Below, one piece after another: positions 18,243 to 27,263 of a stretch of 38,849 nucleotides of DNA. A program made the translations under genes and the position numbers. Each line of letters opens with the position of its first letter. Position 1 is the first letter of the stretch. The DNA is from Planctomycetota bacterium (lineage in GTDB: Bacteria; Planctomycetota; Planctomycetia; Pirellulales; Pirellulaceae), in contig JACTND010000303.1 in assembly GCA_014584305.1 (NCBI GenBank), forward strand, positions 1 through 38,849, in the 5' to 3' direction. The notes beneath the pieces are model-generated. The model was not told the DNA's origin, searched no databases, and worked only from the letters and a program-made list of their open reading frames with translations.

Positions 18243-19865
18243 TTAGACTTCGATCGTTTGCTCGCGGTTGGAACGGCGCACGGCCGCTTCAATGAAGCCG
18301 GCGAACAAAGGGTGGGGTAGGGTCGGCTTCGACTTAAATTCCGGATGGAATTGCACGGCGACAAACCAGGGGTGCTCCGGCAATTCGAGAATCTCGACCA
18401 AGGTGCCGTTTCGGCTCGTTCCGGAAAACAACATGCCGTGCGCTTCAAACTGGCTGCGGTATTGGTTGTTGAACTCGTAGCGATGCCGATGGCGTTCGTG
18501 GATGTCCCTAGTGCGGTAACATTCGGCTGCGCGGGAGTCAGAAGCCAATGCCGCGGGTTGCGAGCCGAGTCGCATCGTTCCGCCTTTATCTGTGATCCGT
18601 TGCTGGTCATCGAGCAAACAGATGACCGGATGGGCCGTGTTCTTATCAAACTCGGTCGAATTGGCAGAGGCCAGCCCGGCCACGTGTCGAGCAAACTCAA
18701 TCGCAGCGCATTGCATGCCCAAGCATATTCCCAAGAATGGCACCCGCCGTTCGCGAGCCCAGCGGATAGCTTCAATTTTCCCTTCGATTCCCCGCTCTCC
18801 GAAACCGCCGGGGACTAGGATGCCGTCGTAGCCCGTCAACAATCGTTCGGCCCCTTCGCGTTGAATTTCCTCGCTCAGAATCCGCCCCACGCGGATCTGC
18901 GCGCGATGCAACATCCCCGCGTGATCGATGGCTTCGTAGATCGACTTGTAGGCGTCTTTGTGTTCGGCGTATTTACCCACGACCGCAATGCTGATCTCGG
19001 TATCCGGATTGCGGAGTCCATGCAACAAGTCGCGCCAATCATCCATTTCCAACGGCCGAGCCGTCAGGTTCAACTGTTTGACAATCAACTCGTCCAGCCC
19101 GTGATCAACCAGACTCAACGGGACTTCGTAAATGGAGAAATCTTTGTCCCGTTCCTCAATCACGGCTCGAGCCGGCACGTTGCAAAACAGTGCGATCTTG
19201 TCCCGTTCGGATCGCGGCAACTCGCGCTCGGTCCGGCAAATCAAAATGTCCGGCTGAATACCGATTTGACGCAGCAAGCCGACGGAGTGTTGCGTCGGTT
19301 TCGTTTTGAGTTCGCCAGCAGCTTTTAAATAGGGTACTAACGTCAAATGGATATATAAACAGTTCTCCTTGCCGACGTCCAATGCAAACTGGCGGATGGC
19401 TTCTAAGAAGGGTTGGCTTTCGATGTCGCCCACCGTTCCGCCGATCTCGGTGATCACAACGTCCACATCCTCGTGGGCTAGTTTGGCGATGCAACGCTTG
19501 ATTTCGTTGGTAATATGGGGAATAACCTGCACTGTTTGACCGAGAAACTCTCCTCGGCGTTCCTTTTCAATGACTCGCAAATAAATCTGGCCAGTCGTAT
19601 AGTTGGAGTCGCGTGTCAACGGGCTGTGCGTGAACCGCTCATAGTGCCCGAGGTCGAGATCGGTCTCGCTGCCATCGTCCAGGACATAGACTTCGCCGTG
19701 TTGATAAGGACTCATCGTCCCGGGATCAACATTGATGTACGGATCCAGCTTCTGCATGCGGACGCGCAACCCACGGCGCTCGAGCAACATGCCGATCGAG
19801 GCGCTGGTGAGTCCTTTACCGAGCGAACTGACGACGCCCCCGGTGACAAAAATGTGTTTAGTCAT
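18243..19865 (-). CDS. pyrG: CTP synthase
   Basis: Converts UTP to CTP with ATP and glutamine. 540 residues, usual length. The N-terminal synthetase domain starts [18 protein letters not shown] and continues with [20 protein letters not shown] and [16 protein letters not shown]. The glutaminase domain has VPGGFGERG (351-359), the nucleophile C381 in FLGICLGMQ, and the catalytic His/Glu in VQFHPEF. The ATG at 19865 fixes the conserved N-terminus; a longer open frame upstream to 20003 is unrelated in sequence. kdsB lies upstream with a 275-base gap that contains a hairpin. Confidence 0.97.
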   Translation of the reverse strand: MTKHIFVTGGVVSSLGKGLTSASIGMLLERRGLRVRMQKLDPYINVDPGTMSPYQHGEVYVLDDGSETDLDLGHYERFTHSPLTRDSNYTTGQIYLRVIEKERRGEFLGQTVQVIPHITNEIKRCIAKLAHEDVDVVITEIGGTVGDIESQPFLEAIRQFALDVGKENCLYIHLTLVPYLKAAGELKTKPTQHSVGLLRQIGIQPDILICRTERELPRSERDKIALFCNVPARAVIEERDKDFSIYEVPLSLVDHGLDELIVKQLNLTARPLEMDDWRDLLHGLRNPDTEISIAVVGKYAEHKDAYKSIYEAIDHAGMLHRAQIRVGRILSEEIQREGAERLLTGYDGILVPGGFGERGIEGKIEAIRWARERRVPFLGICLGMQCAAIEFARHVAGLASANSTEFDKNTAHPVICLLDDQQRITDKGGTMRLGSQPAALASDSRAAECYRTRDIHERHRHRYEFNNQYRSQFEAHGMLFSGTSRNGTLVEILELPEHPWFVAVQFHPEFKSKPTLPHPLFAGFIEAAVRRSNREQTIEV

Positions 19866-19980
19866 GACCTGCGCGGGCTCCTTTCCCCTCACCTGGAAAA
19901 AGGTGCGAGAAATCGGGGGCTGTTCCGATTTCCGGACACCAAATGGCTTTGATTCTCGATCATACCATTCTCGGCGCGTC

Positions 19981-20022
19981 GCCAAAAGGTAGAACTGCGG
20001 CACCCTTCGCGCAGCTTTTGGC
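19981..20022 (-). other. Imperfect hairpin between kdsB and pyrG
   Basis: GCCAAAAG (19981-19988) pairs exactly with CTTTTGGC (20015-20022). Inside, CTGCG (19995-19999) pairs with CGCAG (20010-20014), with a six-base bulge on one side and a ten-base loop. It lies 116 bases before the pyrG start, inside the 275-base kdsB-pyrG gap, which has no gene. It has no T-run typical of an intrinsic terminator on the minus strand, so an RNA leader structure, a processing site or chance are all possible. Confidence 0.45.
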
Positions 20023-20140
20023 TGGTTATTTAGGTACCGAGGTTGCCGTCGCAGGATGGGTTATTCGCGCAGTCGTCACTTCGCTTCTGGACGACATGTA
20101 AGAGACAGGAGCGCCGCCGGCTGGGCACCGGACCCGTGGG

Positions 20141-20896
20141 CTATCCGTGGCGTTGACGGTAGCGGGTGACAAAGGCCTGGTAATCTTCGGGGGTGTCAAT
20201 TCCCTTGGAACTGTGTGCCACGACGGTCACCCAGATCGCGTGACCCGCTTGTAGAACGCGCAGTTGCTCCAAGGATTCACAGCGCTCCAAAGGCGAAGCG
20301 GCCAAGTCGGCGAACGACAATAAAAACTCGCGGCGATAGACGTACAAACCCAAATGCTGCAAGAATATCGGCGGATCGCTGGTTAACATGTCATCGTGCC
20401 ACTGCCGCGGGTGCGGTATCCAGCTGCGGCTGAAATACAACGCCCGTCCGCGGTGGTCGAGGACGACCTTCACGCAGGATGGGTCGTCCAATAATCGCCG
20501 GTCGCGAATGGGACAGGCCACCGTGGAGACCAGCGCTTCCGGGAACTCCCGAAAAACGCCAATGGCCTGGTCGATCGCACCGCTGTCCATCTCTGGTTCG
20601 TCCCCCTGGAGATTCACAATGAGATCGCAATCGGTGAGTCGGCGGGCGACCTCGGCCACGCGTTCGGTGCCGCTTTGATGCGAGGGGTCCGTCAGTATTG
20701 CTTCCGCTCCGAAACTCGCGGCGGTCTGGGCGATGGCCACATCATCGGTGGCGATCAGGATTTTTTGAGCGGCTTGGCTGGATTGCGCGGCGCGAAAGGT
20801 GTGTTCGAGCAGGGTCTTACCGGTCTCGGCCAACAGCATTTTCCGCGGCAACCGAGTCGATCCCAAGCGCGCCGGAATGACAATCGCAACCTTCAT
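20141..20896 (-). CDS. kdsB: 3-deoxy-manno-octulosonate cytidylyltransferase (CMP-Kdo synthetase)
   Basis: Activates Kdo with CTP to CMP-Kdo for lipopolysaccharide inner core synthesis. 251 residues. MKVAIVIPARLGSTRLPRKM is the nucleotide-binding start of the family. ATDDVAIAQTAASFGAEAIL, SGTERVAEVAR and NLQGDEPEM (metal/nucleotide site) follow, and PLERCESLEQLRVLQAGHAI is the conserved C-terminal block. It shows that the host makes a Kdo-containing envelope. Placement upstream of pyrG, which supplies its CTP, is metabolically sensible. Confidence 0.96.
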   Translation of the reverse strand: MKVAIVIPARLGSTRLPRKMLLAETGKTLLEHTFRAAQSSQAAQKILIATDDVAIAQTAASFGAEAILTDPSHQSGTERVAEVARRLTDCDLIVNLQGDEPEMDSGAIDQAIGVFREFPEALVSTVACPIRDRRLLDDPSCVKVVLDHRGRALYFSRSWIPHPRQWHDDMLTSDPPIFLQHLGLYVYRREFLLSFADLAASPLERCESLEQLRVLQAGHAIWVTVVAHSSKGIDTPEDYQAFVTRYRQRHG

Positions 20897-20915
20897 CCCC
20901 CCAACCTAACACACC

Positions 20916-20930
20916 AAAAGGGGACACCCA
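20916..20930. repeat. Solo family B repeat
   Basis: AAAAGGGGACACCCA, followed by ATCTTTG, matches the first repeat at 17368-17382 (one base different in the core, and a similar downstream AAGTTT). It sits in the divergent gap between kdsB and the SPFH gene. I see no inverted partner nearby, so it is a single REP-type unit or a remnant. Confidence 0.65.
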
Positions 20931-21060
20931 ATCTTTGAACTGTAGAAAACGTCGTTTTTTTCGACTTTTTTGGGTAGTTCTCCTCCAATCCGACCGGGAC
21001 TGGATTTCGCTGAAGGGCCTGAAGGAACCGGCTTTCCTGAAAATCGTCCAAATTGCCCGG

Positions 21061-21097
21061 TTGTTTTTCAATATCTTTATGATATCATACGAATATC
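21061..21097 (+). promoter_or_regulatory. AT-rich promoter candidate with palindrome before the SPFH gene
   Basis: TTGTTT (21061-21066) and TATCAT (21083-21088) are separated by 16 bases, a plausible sigma-70 promoter. ATGATATCAT (21079-21088) is a perfect ten-base palindrome overlapping the -10 box, and GATAT (21081-21085) pairs with ATATC (21093-21097). This could be an operator for the ribbon-helix-helix protein encoded downstream. The promoter is read by eye; the operator role is inference. Confidence 0.4.
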
Positions 21098-21145
21098 AAA
21101 TCGATTTCAATGTTGGTTTAACAGAGTTTAGTTGGGAGAGATGCA

Positions 21146-22054
21146 ATGAAAACGAATCCGACCGTTGAGAAAACGGTGCAAACGGCCAACGGATGGCTCA
21201 TGTTATTGCTCGATTTGGTATTCCTCGTGGCTGTGGGATTCTTGTGGTACTTGTTCATCCGCAGCGCAACCCTCCTGCGCGAGGGAGAACTCGTCAATTT
21301 TTGGTTGTTGGGGTCATGTGTGCTGGCCACGATTGCTTGGATAATTTTTCAAAGCGGTTTTTTCACTTTGCAGCCGAATGAAGGCCGCGCGTTGATTCTG
21401 TTCGGCAACTATGTGGGGACCGAACGCCGCGCGGGCTTTCACTGGACGAATCCGTTCAATACCAAGACGAAGATTTCGTTGCGGGTACGGAATTTCAACA
21501 CGCCCAAACTGAAAGTCAACGATAAACGGGGCAATCCGATTGAGATTGGCGCCGTCGTGGTGTGGCGCGTGCATGACACGGCGCAAGCCTTATTCGACGT
21601 GAACAACTACGAAGAGTTTGTCTCGGTGCAGAGCGAATCGGCCTTGCGTTTGTTGGCCAGTCACTATGCGTATGACGATGGTGAAGAGGGAGAAACTACG
21701 CTTCGCAGCGGTTTAGATGAAATCTCTCATGCTCTGCAAGGTGAGCTGCAAGTTCGTTTGAGCGCCGCTGGGGTTGTTGTCGAAGAAGCCCGCTTGGCCC
21801 ATTTGGCCTACGCGCCCGAAATCGCTCAAGCCATGTTGCGTCGCCAGCAAGCGGAGGCCATCATCTCCGCTCGGCAAAAGATCGTGCATGGTGCCGTATC
21901 GATGGTTGAGATGGCGCTGTCGGAGTTGGCAGAGAAGCAAGTCGTCACGTTGGACGACGAACGACGCGCCACGATGGTCTCTAACTTGCTGGTCGTGTTG
22001 TGCAGTGAGAATGAAACGCAACCGGTAATCAACACGGGAACTCTATACACATGA
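21146..22054 (+). CDS. SPFH (band 7/prohibitin) domain membrane protein
   Basis: 302 residues. Two hydrophobic helices (about 17-38 and 50-70) anchor it; then the SPFH domain starts ([49 protein letters not shown]). The C-terminal part has the charged, coiled-coil-prone region typical of stomatin relatives ([25 protein letters not shown]). These proteins form membrane scaffolds; the job here is unknown. GGGAGAG lies six bases before the ATG. Genes of this type are often followed by a small Arc-like protein, as they are here. Its stop overlaps the start of the next short frame by four bases (ATGA). Confidence 0.92.
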   Translation: MKTNPTVEKTVQTANGWLMLLLDLVFLVAVGFLWYLFIRSATLLREGELVNFWLLGSCVLATIAWIIFQSGFFTLQPNEGRALILFGNYVGTERRAGFHWTNPFNTKTKISLRVRNFNTPKLKVNDKRGNPIEIGAVVVWRVHDTAQALFDVNNYEEFVSVQSESALRLLASHYAYDDGEEGETTLRSGLDEISHALQGELQVRLSAAGVVVEEARLAHLAYAPEIAQAMLRRQQAEAIISARQKIVHGAVSMVEMALSELAEKQVVTLDDERRATMVSNLLVVLCSENETQPVINTGTLYT

Positions 22055-22257
22055 TCGCGACCCTGAATCGTACTTCGCGCAACGGGAAGGGTTCATTGCC
22101 ACGAGTGCAGCCGGTCGGCGAACGGTTGGTCGTCTTGCGGGCCATGAAAGCGTTTGCCTTGGATCACGCGGGCAAATTTCTCGTCGCAGTTCGAAGTTTT
22201 AATTGTGCGAGCGTGGAGCCGTCAACTGTTGTTGGCGGCCCCGCGCATTGCGACTAA
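22051..22257 (+). CDS. Small hypothetical protein between SPFH and Arc genes (doubtful)
   Basis: 68 codons beginning [20 protein letters not shown], with no family I recognise. The only support is position: its ATG overlaps the SPFH stop by four bases, its end is nine bases before the Arc-like ATG, and both neighbours are on the same strand. The composition is plausible but not distinctive. It may simply be the spacer between two genes. Confidence 0.3.
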   Translation: MIATLNRTSRNGKGSLPRVQPVGERLVVLRAMKAFALDHAGKFLVAVRSFNCASVEPSTVVGGPAHCD

Positions 22258-22266
22258 CGGAATCCC

Positions 22267-22485
22267 ATGGCTGAAGAACGCAAATCGTTTCCGCTGCGCA
22301 TTTCCAGCCGCTTGTTCGAAGAGATCAAGAAGTGGGCGGATGATGAAATGCGTAGCGTCAATGGGCAGATCGAGTTCTTGCTACGAGAGGCCCTTCTTCA
22401 TCGCCGGCACCGCCGTTTAGACTCGATCGAGCGACAACCAGACGATTTCGACATGTCACAGCCTCTTGAGCCGCCTTCGGCATAG
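22267..22485 (+). CDS. Arc-like ribbon-helix-helix DNA-binding protein
   Basis: 72 residues. KSFPLRISSRLFEEIKKWAD is the beta strand and first helix of the MetJ/Arc fold, and SVNGQIEFLLREAL is the second helix with the usual asparagine-glycine turn. Such dimers bind DNA with the strand pair. The tail (about 45-72) is basic, then acidic. It pairs with the SPFH gene upstream and could be its repressor. The palindrome in the promoter region of that gene is a possible site. Ribosome site is weak. Confidence 0.85.
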   Translation: MAEERKSFPLRISSRLFEEIKKWADDEMRSVNGQIEFLLREALLHRRHRRLDSIERQPDDFDMSQPLEPPSA

Positions 22486-22875
22486 GACAGCCTACCCATT
22501 TCATTTGACGTGCCAATTCCGCACAATGATTGGCTTAACCGCACAGTGTTGGATCACATTGGACGTGTCTGATGTGATCTCCAAGCGCCGATCATGACCG
22601 ATTGGTAACTTATTTTGGCCAATTACCGGATGCTGGCGGCAAGCGAATCGAGGTCTGGCCCGTGAATTGCACACGATAAGACCGCGATACATTGCGGATG
22701 GGGGATGCCCAGTGGGGACGAAATGAGCCCCGTCATCAATGGTTCTGAGGTGCCCCTTGAATAGTACCAAGGCGATTGCCCGAAGCCTGGAGGGCGTTGA
22801 ATACGCTGGATTGCAACCTTTGGTTATCGTGCAACGATCGGCTTCTGAGGTAAATCGAACAAGCAAGTTTCAACT
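22486..22875. other. 390-base gene-free region carrying a sigma-54 promoter
   Basis: Between the Arc-like gene and the response regulator gene. It holds the sigma-54 promoter at 22656-22671. A minus-strand frame of 121 codons (22501-22866) has no recognisable protein features and I do not call it. The stretch from the promoter start site to the regulator ATG would make a leader of roughly 190 bases. No repeat or hairpin stands out. Confidence 0.6.
22656..22671 (+). promoter_or_regulatory. Sigma-54 (RpoN) promoter for the response regulator gene
   Basis: TGGCCCGTGAATTGCA fits the sigma-54 consensus TGGCACG-N4-TTGCA at all but one position, with the invariant GG (22657-22658) and GC (22669-22670) separated by exactly ten bases. 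The predicted start site is around 22682, about 190 bases before the regulator ATG. An NtrC-type activator directly downstream makes autoregulation possible. Confidence 0.7.
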
Positions 22876-24228
22876 ATGAACACGAGCCTAATCGATCGCA
22901 GCCACATTCAGTTGCTAATCGTTGACGACGAAGAGGACTTTCGCGAAGCAGCAGCCGCCTATTTCAAGAAGCTGGGCTACAGTGTTTGGACCGCTCCGGA
23001 TGGACAACATGCTTTGGAATTGATTGCGAAGCGGACGATTGACGTCGCAATTATCGATCTCCATATGCCTTTGCTGACGGGGATCGGCTTGTTGAAGGCC
23101 CTCCGGGAGCAGGAGAACGAACTGCAGGCCATCATGTTGACGGGGGGGGGGACTATCGAAAATGCGGTCGAGTCGATGAAACAGGGCGCCTTTGATTTCT
23201 TGACCAAGCCGGCAAAGCTCAACGAATTGGATTTGGTGATCCAGCGGGCTTATCGTGCACGCCAATTGGAGAAAGAGAATCGTCAGCTTCGGCACATGAT
23301 ACGTCACGCTGCCCCTCCGGGAGAGATGATCGGGCAATCGGCAGCGATGCAAGAAGTCTATCGATTGATCGACAAAACGGCGGTTACGGACAAACCCGTG
23401 TTGATCGAAGGCGAGAGCGGCACGGGCAAGGAATTGGTCGCCCGAGCCATTCATAAAAAGTCGGCCTTCGCCCACCAGCCGATGGTTGTTATCAACTGCG
23501 CGGCGTTGCCGGAACCTTTGCTGGAAAGCGAATTATTCGGCTATGAAAAAGGAGCCTTTACCGGTGCGGTTGCAGCGAAGCCGGGCCTGTTCGAGATCGC
23601 CGATGGGGGCACCCTGTTTATCGACGAGATCGGCGAATTGGCAGGTTCGCTGCAAGCCAAACTACTCCGCGTTTTGGAAGACGGATCGATGCGGCGAATC
23701 GGCTCGGTCAAAGAGCGCAAAGTCAAGGTGCGTTTAATTGCTGCCACTAATCGCGATTTGCGGCGGGAGATTGAACGCGGGACATTTCGCGAAGACCTGT
23801 TGTACCGCATCAACGTTTTGGCGATTCGGCTGCCGCCGTTGCGCGAACGGGGCGACGATACGCGGCTGTTGATCGAACATTTTGTCGGTCCGCAATGGAG
23901 AATCGCTCCCGAATTGATGGACAAGCTCTGTCGATATCCTTGGCCGGGTAATATACGGCAACTTCAAAACGCGATCGAGCGAGCCAAGATCCTCGCCGAA
24001 GGGAACGAAATTCGCTGCGAAAACCTTCCTCCGGAAGTCATGGGGTCAGTCCCCCATGACGGCGTCGCGCTGGATAGAATGGACAAGCTCGACCTCGAAT
24101 CGCTTAATCGCCTGCATGTGGAACAGGTTTATCGTCGCTACCAAGGGAACAAAACGCATACCGCCAGGGCCTTGGGAATCGGTCGCCGTTCGCTCTATCG
24201 CCTGCTCGAGAAATACCACATCGAATAG
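22876..24228 (+). CDS. Sigma-54-dependent response regulator (NtrC family)
   Basis: 450 residues in three domains. The receiver (about 10-130) has acidic D17/D18, phospho-acceptor D61 (AIIDLHMP), T89 and K111. The AAA+ domain has Walker A GESGTGKE (179-186), GAFTGA (226-231, needed to contact sigma-54) and Walker B LFIDEIG (247-253). A Fis-type helix-turn-helix closes the protein (NKTHTARALGIGRRSLYRLLEK). No histidine kinase is adjacent, so it is an orphan. Its gene has a strong sigma-54 promoter upstream. The T89-G92 codons (LTGGG) lie on a run of ten G bases; most relatives have His at the second of these positions. The ribosome binding site is weak. Confidence 0.95.
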   Translation: MNTSLIDRSHIQLLIVDDEEDFREAAAAYFKKLGYSVWTAPDGQHALELIAKRTIDVAIIDLHMPLLTGIGLLKALREQENELQAIMLTGGGTIENAVESMKQGAFDFLTKPAKLNELDLVIQRAYRARQLEKENRQLRHMIRHAAPPGEMIGQSAAMQEVYRLIDKTAVTDKPVLIEGESGTGKELVARAIHKKSAFAHQPMVVINCAALPEPLLESELFGYEKGAFTGAVAAKPGLFEIADGGTLFIDEIGELAGSLQAKLLRVLEDGSMRRIGSVKERKVKVRLIAATNRDLRREIERGTFREDLLYRINVLAIRLPPLRERGDDTRLLIEHFVGPQWRIAPELMDKLCRYPWPGNIRQLQNAIERAKILAEGNEIRCENLPPEVMGSVPHDGVALDRMDKLDLESLNRLHVEQVYRRYQGNKTHTARALGIGRRSLYRLLEKYHIE

Positions 24229-24460
24229 TGCTCGGGGCTTGGCCTGCGGGGATTTTATCGTCGCACCACGTGGTCGCAACTGACTGTTTCCGCTATTCTA
24301 AACCATCGCGAGGAACGACCGCACGGCTCAGTATGGGTAGAAGCCCTACTTGTGTCGGCCAGTGACGGGGATATGACTTCCCCCGCGGATGCGCCAGGCC
24401 TGAACGTGCGCCGCTTTATCGAATTGGGTTTGCTCCGACAGACATCTATCGCCGAATCGA

Positions 24461-27004
24461 ATGTCGCACGCGAACTCTGAAACCAATTCAACGGGCAATC
24501 AACCGCCACCGCCCCGCAAGCTGATGGAGTTAATGAGCCCCGCCGGTCATTGGCCCCAGTTGTATGCCGCCATCGAAGCGGGGGCCGATGCGGTCTATTT
24601 TGGGCTGAAGCATTTTACCGCGCGCGCCAAAGTGGGCTTTTCTTTGGAGGAGTTGCCTCGCGCCATCGAGACCTTGCATCGCCGCGGCGTAAAGGGATTC
24701 GTGACGTTCAACACGTTGGTCTTTGACAGTGAATTGCAGCAAGCCGAATCGGCATTGCGCGCCGTGGCCCGCGCCGGGGCCGACGCCGTGATCATCCAGG
24801 ATTTAGGAATGGCCTATCGGGTTCACCGCATCTTGCCCGAACTGGTTTTGCATGGCAGTACACAAATGTCGATCACCAATGCTTCTGGAGCTGAGTTGGC
24901 GCGATCGGCCGGTTGCAGCCGCGTCGTTTTGGGACGCGAACTGAGTCTAAGCGACATCGCTCACATCGCCGAACAGACCGATATAGAACTGGAAGTTTTT
25001 GCGCATGGCGCGCTATGTGTTTCGTACTCGGGTCAATGCTTTAGCAGCGAAGCCTGGGGTGGTCGCAGTGCCAACCGCGGTCAATGCGCGCAGGCATGCC
25101 GATTGAGTTACGATCTCTTCGTCGATGGACAACGACGGGACCTGGGCCCTTATCGATATTTGCTCTCTCCCGGCGACTTGTGTGCGTTGGACCAGATCCC
25201 CCAGCTCATGGCGTTAGGCGTCGCCTGCGTCAAGATAGAAGGTCGCTACAAAGACGCCGATTATGTCGCGCTAGTAACGAACGCCTACCGCCGCGCGATC
25301 GACTCCGCAGCCAATGGCCAACCGCTGACAAATACAGCCGATACGTGGCGCGAGTTGGAACAAGTCTATTCGCGCGGGCTAGGGCCGCATTTCTTGTCTG
25401 GCACGAATCACCAACAGGTAGTGGTCGGGAGGGCGCCGCGCCATCGCGGTTTGCGCGTCGGCCGCGTGGTACGTGTGGAGAGAAACCGCATCGAAGTCGA
25501 GACGGAACAGCCGATATTCCGCGGCGACGGATTGGTGTTCGACGCGGCCGACCGCCGCAGCCCCGAGTTGCCAGAACAAGGGGGGTTTGTTTACGACGTG
25601 CGTTCCGTCGGACTTGACCGAGTCGAACTGGAATTCGCCACTGACAAGGTTGACGCAAGCGATGTTGCTGTCGGCGATTGGGTTTGGCGGACGCACGATC
25701 CGCGATTGAGCAAAAAGGCCAAACAATGGACACAGGCCACGACCCCGGTTTATCGACGACCTCTCGATTTCATCGTAGAAGGCCATGTCGGCGCATTCCT
25801 CAAGATTTCTGCCAGTACCGATGATGGACTGCGCGCTGTCTGGACTGATGCCCAACCACTCGCGAATGCGCGCTCGCCGCAAACGCCTGGTACTACAGTC
25901 CGCGAGCAACTTGAGCGATTAGGCGGCACGTCTTTCCGCCTGGATAAATTGGTTTGCGATCTCGACGAGCACGTATTCATTCCCGCGAGCACTGTAAATC
26001 GGGCACGCCGGGAACTCGTTGCCGATTTATTGAACCAGCGCATCTCTGTACCTGCCGTTGTAGACGCGACTCCGGTAATTGAGCCATCCGTTTCCATGAC
26101 TATCGCCGCTGATTCTCGCGCGATAGACCCGCGAATCCATTTGCTCGTGCGCACTCCCGACCAGCTGGCTTCAGCACTAGCGTTGCGCCCGGATAGCATC
26201 ACCCTTGATTATTTGGATCTGTTCGGTTTGCGCACGTCTCTGCAGGCGATTCGAGACGCGGGAATCGCAGTGCGCGTGGCGAGTCCGCGCATTGTGAAAC
26301 CTGCGGAACGGAACGTGCAGAATTTTTTGCTGTCCTTGGATTGTGCACTGCTCATTCGCAGTGGCGGATTGCTTTGGGACCTCACCCGGCCCGTGCGTCG
26401 GAGTCAACTAGCGTTAATCGCTGATTTCAGCCTGAACGCAGCGAATCACATCACCGCGCAAGCTCTGATTGACCTTGGCGCTGATGTGGTAACCCCCACA
26501 CATGATCTGAATGCGCAACAAATTGTCGAACTGGCAGGGCTTTTCGATCCGCGCCGACTAGAGGTGGTTGCGTATCAACATTTGCCCATCTTCCATACTG
26601 AACATTGTGTCTTTTGCCGTTTTCTTTCTAACGGGACGGATCGAACGAATTGCGGACAGCCCTGCGAGCGGCATCAGGTGACGTTGCGGGACACCGCGGG
26701 GCGCGTGCATCCGATCTTGGCCGATGTCGGATGTCGAAACACTGTATTCAACGCGCCCATCCAGTCCGCGGCCAGGCATCTCGCTATGTGGCGCCGAGCC
26801 GGCATTCGTGATTTCCGCTTGGAATTTGTGCACCAGCGCGGTGCCGATATCGTTGCGGCTGTGGACGCGATCCGCCGCTACTTTGGCCATCAACTCGACG
26901 CACTCGAGCTTGAGGCCCGCTGGCGCTCGACCGCGCCCGCCGGCACCACCGAAGGAAGCCTCCACATCCCCGAAACCCCACGCGACCTCATCCAACTCAC
27001 CTAA
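24461..27004 (+). CDS. U32 peptidase-family protein (RlhA-like, with DUF3656)
   Basis: 847 residues. The N-terminal U32 domain (about 20-300) has MELMSPAGHWPQLYAAIEAGADAVYFG and the conserved FAHGALCVSYSGQCFSS and GQCAQACRLSYDL blocks, whose four cysteines fit the family's iron-sulfur-type cluster. A middle DUF3656-like region follows (roughly 320-560), then a second U32-like repeat toward the C-terminus with another Cys-rich block (HTEHCVFCRFLS, NCGQPCERH). In E. coli, RlhA of this family hydroxylates 23S rRNA C2501, and other members act in tRNA modification. An RNA-modification role is more likely here than protein cleavage. The 232 bases upstream contain no gene; ACCACGTGGT (24265-24274) is a perfect palindrome there. 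Confidence 0.88.
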   Translation: MSHANSETNSTGNQPPPPRKLMELMSPAGHWPQLYAAIEAGADAVYFGLKHFTARAKVGFSLEELPRAIETLHRRGVKGFVTFNTLVFDSELQQAESALRAVARAGADAVIIQDLGMAYRVHRILPELVLHGSTQMSITNASGAELARSAGCSRVVLGRELSLSDIAHIAEQTDIELEVFAHGALCVSYSGQCFSSEAWGGRSANRGQCAQACRLSYDLFVDGQRRDLGPYRYLLSPGDLCALDQIPQLMALGVACVKIEGRYKDADYVALVTNAYRRAIDSAANGQPLTNTADTWRELEQVYSRGLGPHFLSGTNHQQVVVGRAPRHRGLRVGRVVRVERNRIEVETEQPIFRGDGLVFDAADRRSPELPEQGGFVYDVRSVGLDRVELEFATDKVDASDVAVGDWVWRTHDPRLSKKAKQWTQATTPVYRRPLDFIVEGHVGAFLKISASTDDGLRAVWTDAQPLANARSPQTPGTTVREQLERLGGTSFRLDKLVCDLDEHVFIPASTVNRARRELVADLLNQRISVPAVVDATPVIEPSVSMTIAADSRAIDPRIHLLVRTPDQLASALALRPDSITLDYLDLFGLRTSLQAIRDAGIAVRVASPRIVKPAERNVQNFLLSLDCALLIRSGGLLWDLTRPVRRSQLALIADFSLNAANHITAQALIDLGADVVTPTHDLNAQQIVELAGLFDPRRLEVVAYQHLPIFHTEHCVFCRFLSNGTDRTNCGQPCERHQVTLRDTAGRVHPILADVGCRNTVFNAPIQSAARHLAMWRRAGIRDFRLEFVHQRGADIVAAVDAIRRYFGHQLDALELEARWRSTAPAGTTEGSLHIPETPRDLIQLT

Positions 27005-27037
27005 CCCAACAAATACAAAAAGCGAAAAGGACACAAA

Positions 27038-27049
27038 AAGGACAGGCAT
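27038..27049. repeat. Left terminal inverted repeat, family A
   Basis: AAGGACAGGCAT, the reverse complement of 28503-28514. An imperfect partial copy (AAAAGGACA, 27025-27033) lies just before it. Confidence 0.8.
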
Positions 27050-27263
27050 CTTAATAGAACCACCGCAACAAAAGCACCTCTGAAATCAACTACAAAAAAA
27101 TGCGGGGCCCAAACGCGAGAGCAGCCATTCCTAATCCACCACGCTCTAGCGGAATACCAGACCGAAAGGCGAACACCACGCAGGTTGGCGCTCAACACCC
27201 GGAGAACGAGCGCATCGGTAGCATCGAAACTTCAACCAGCACCGCTCTTGCTAATCGTCAATG

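Noticed and set aside
22501-22866. 121-codon minus-strand frame between the Arc gene and the response regulator
   Set aside because: No family features, no ribosome site, and it covers the sigma-54 promoter; it looks like chance.
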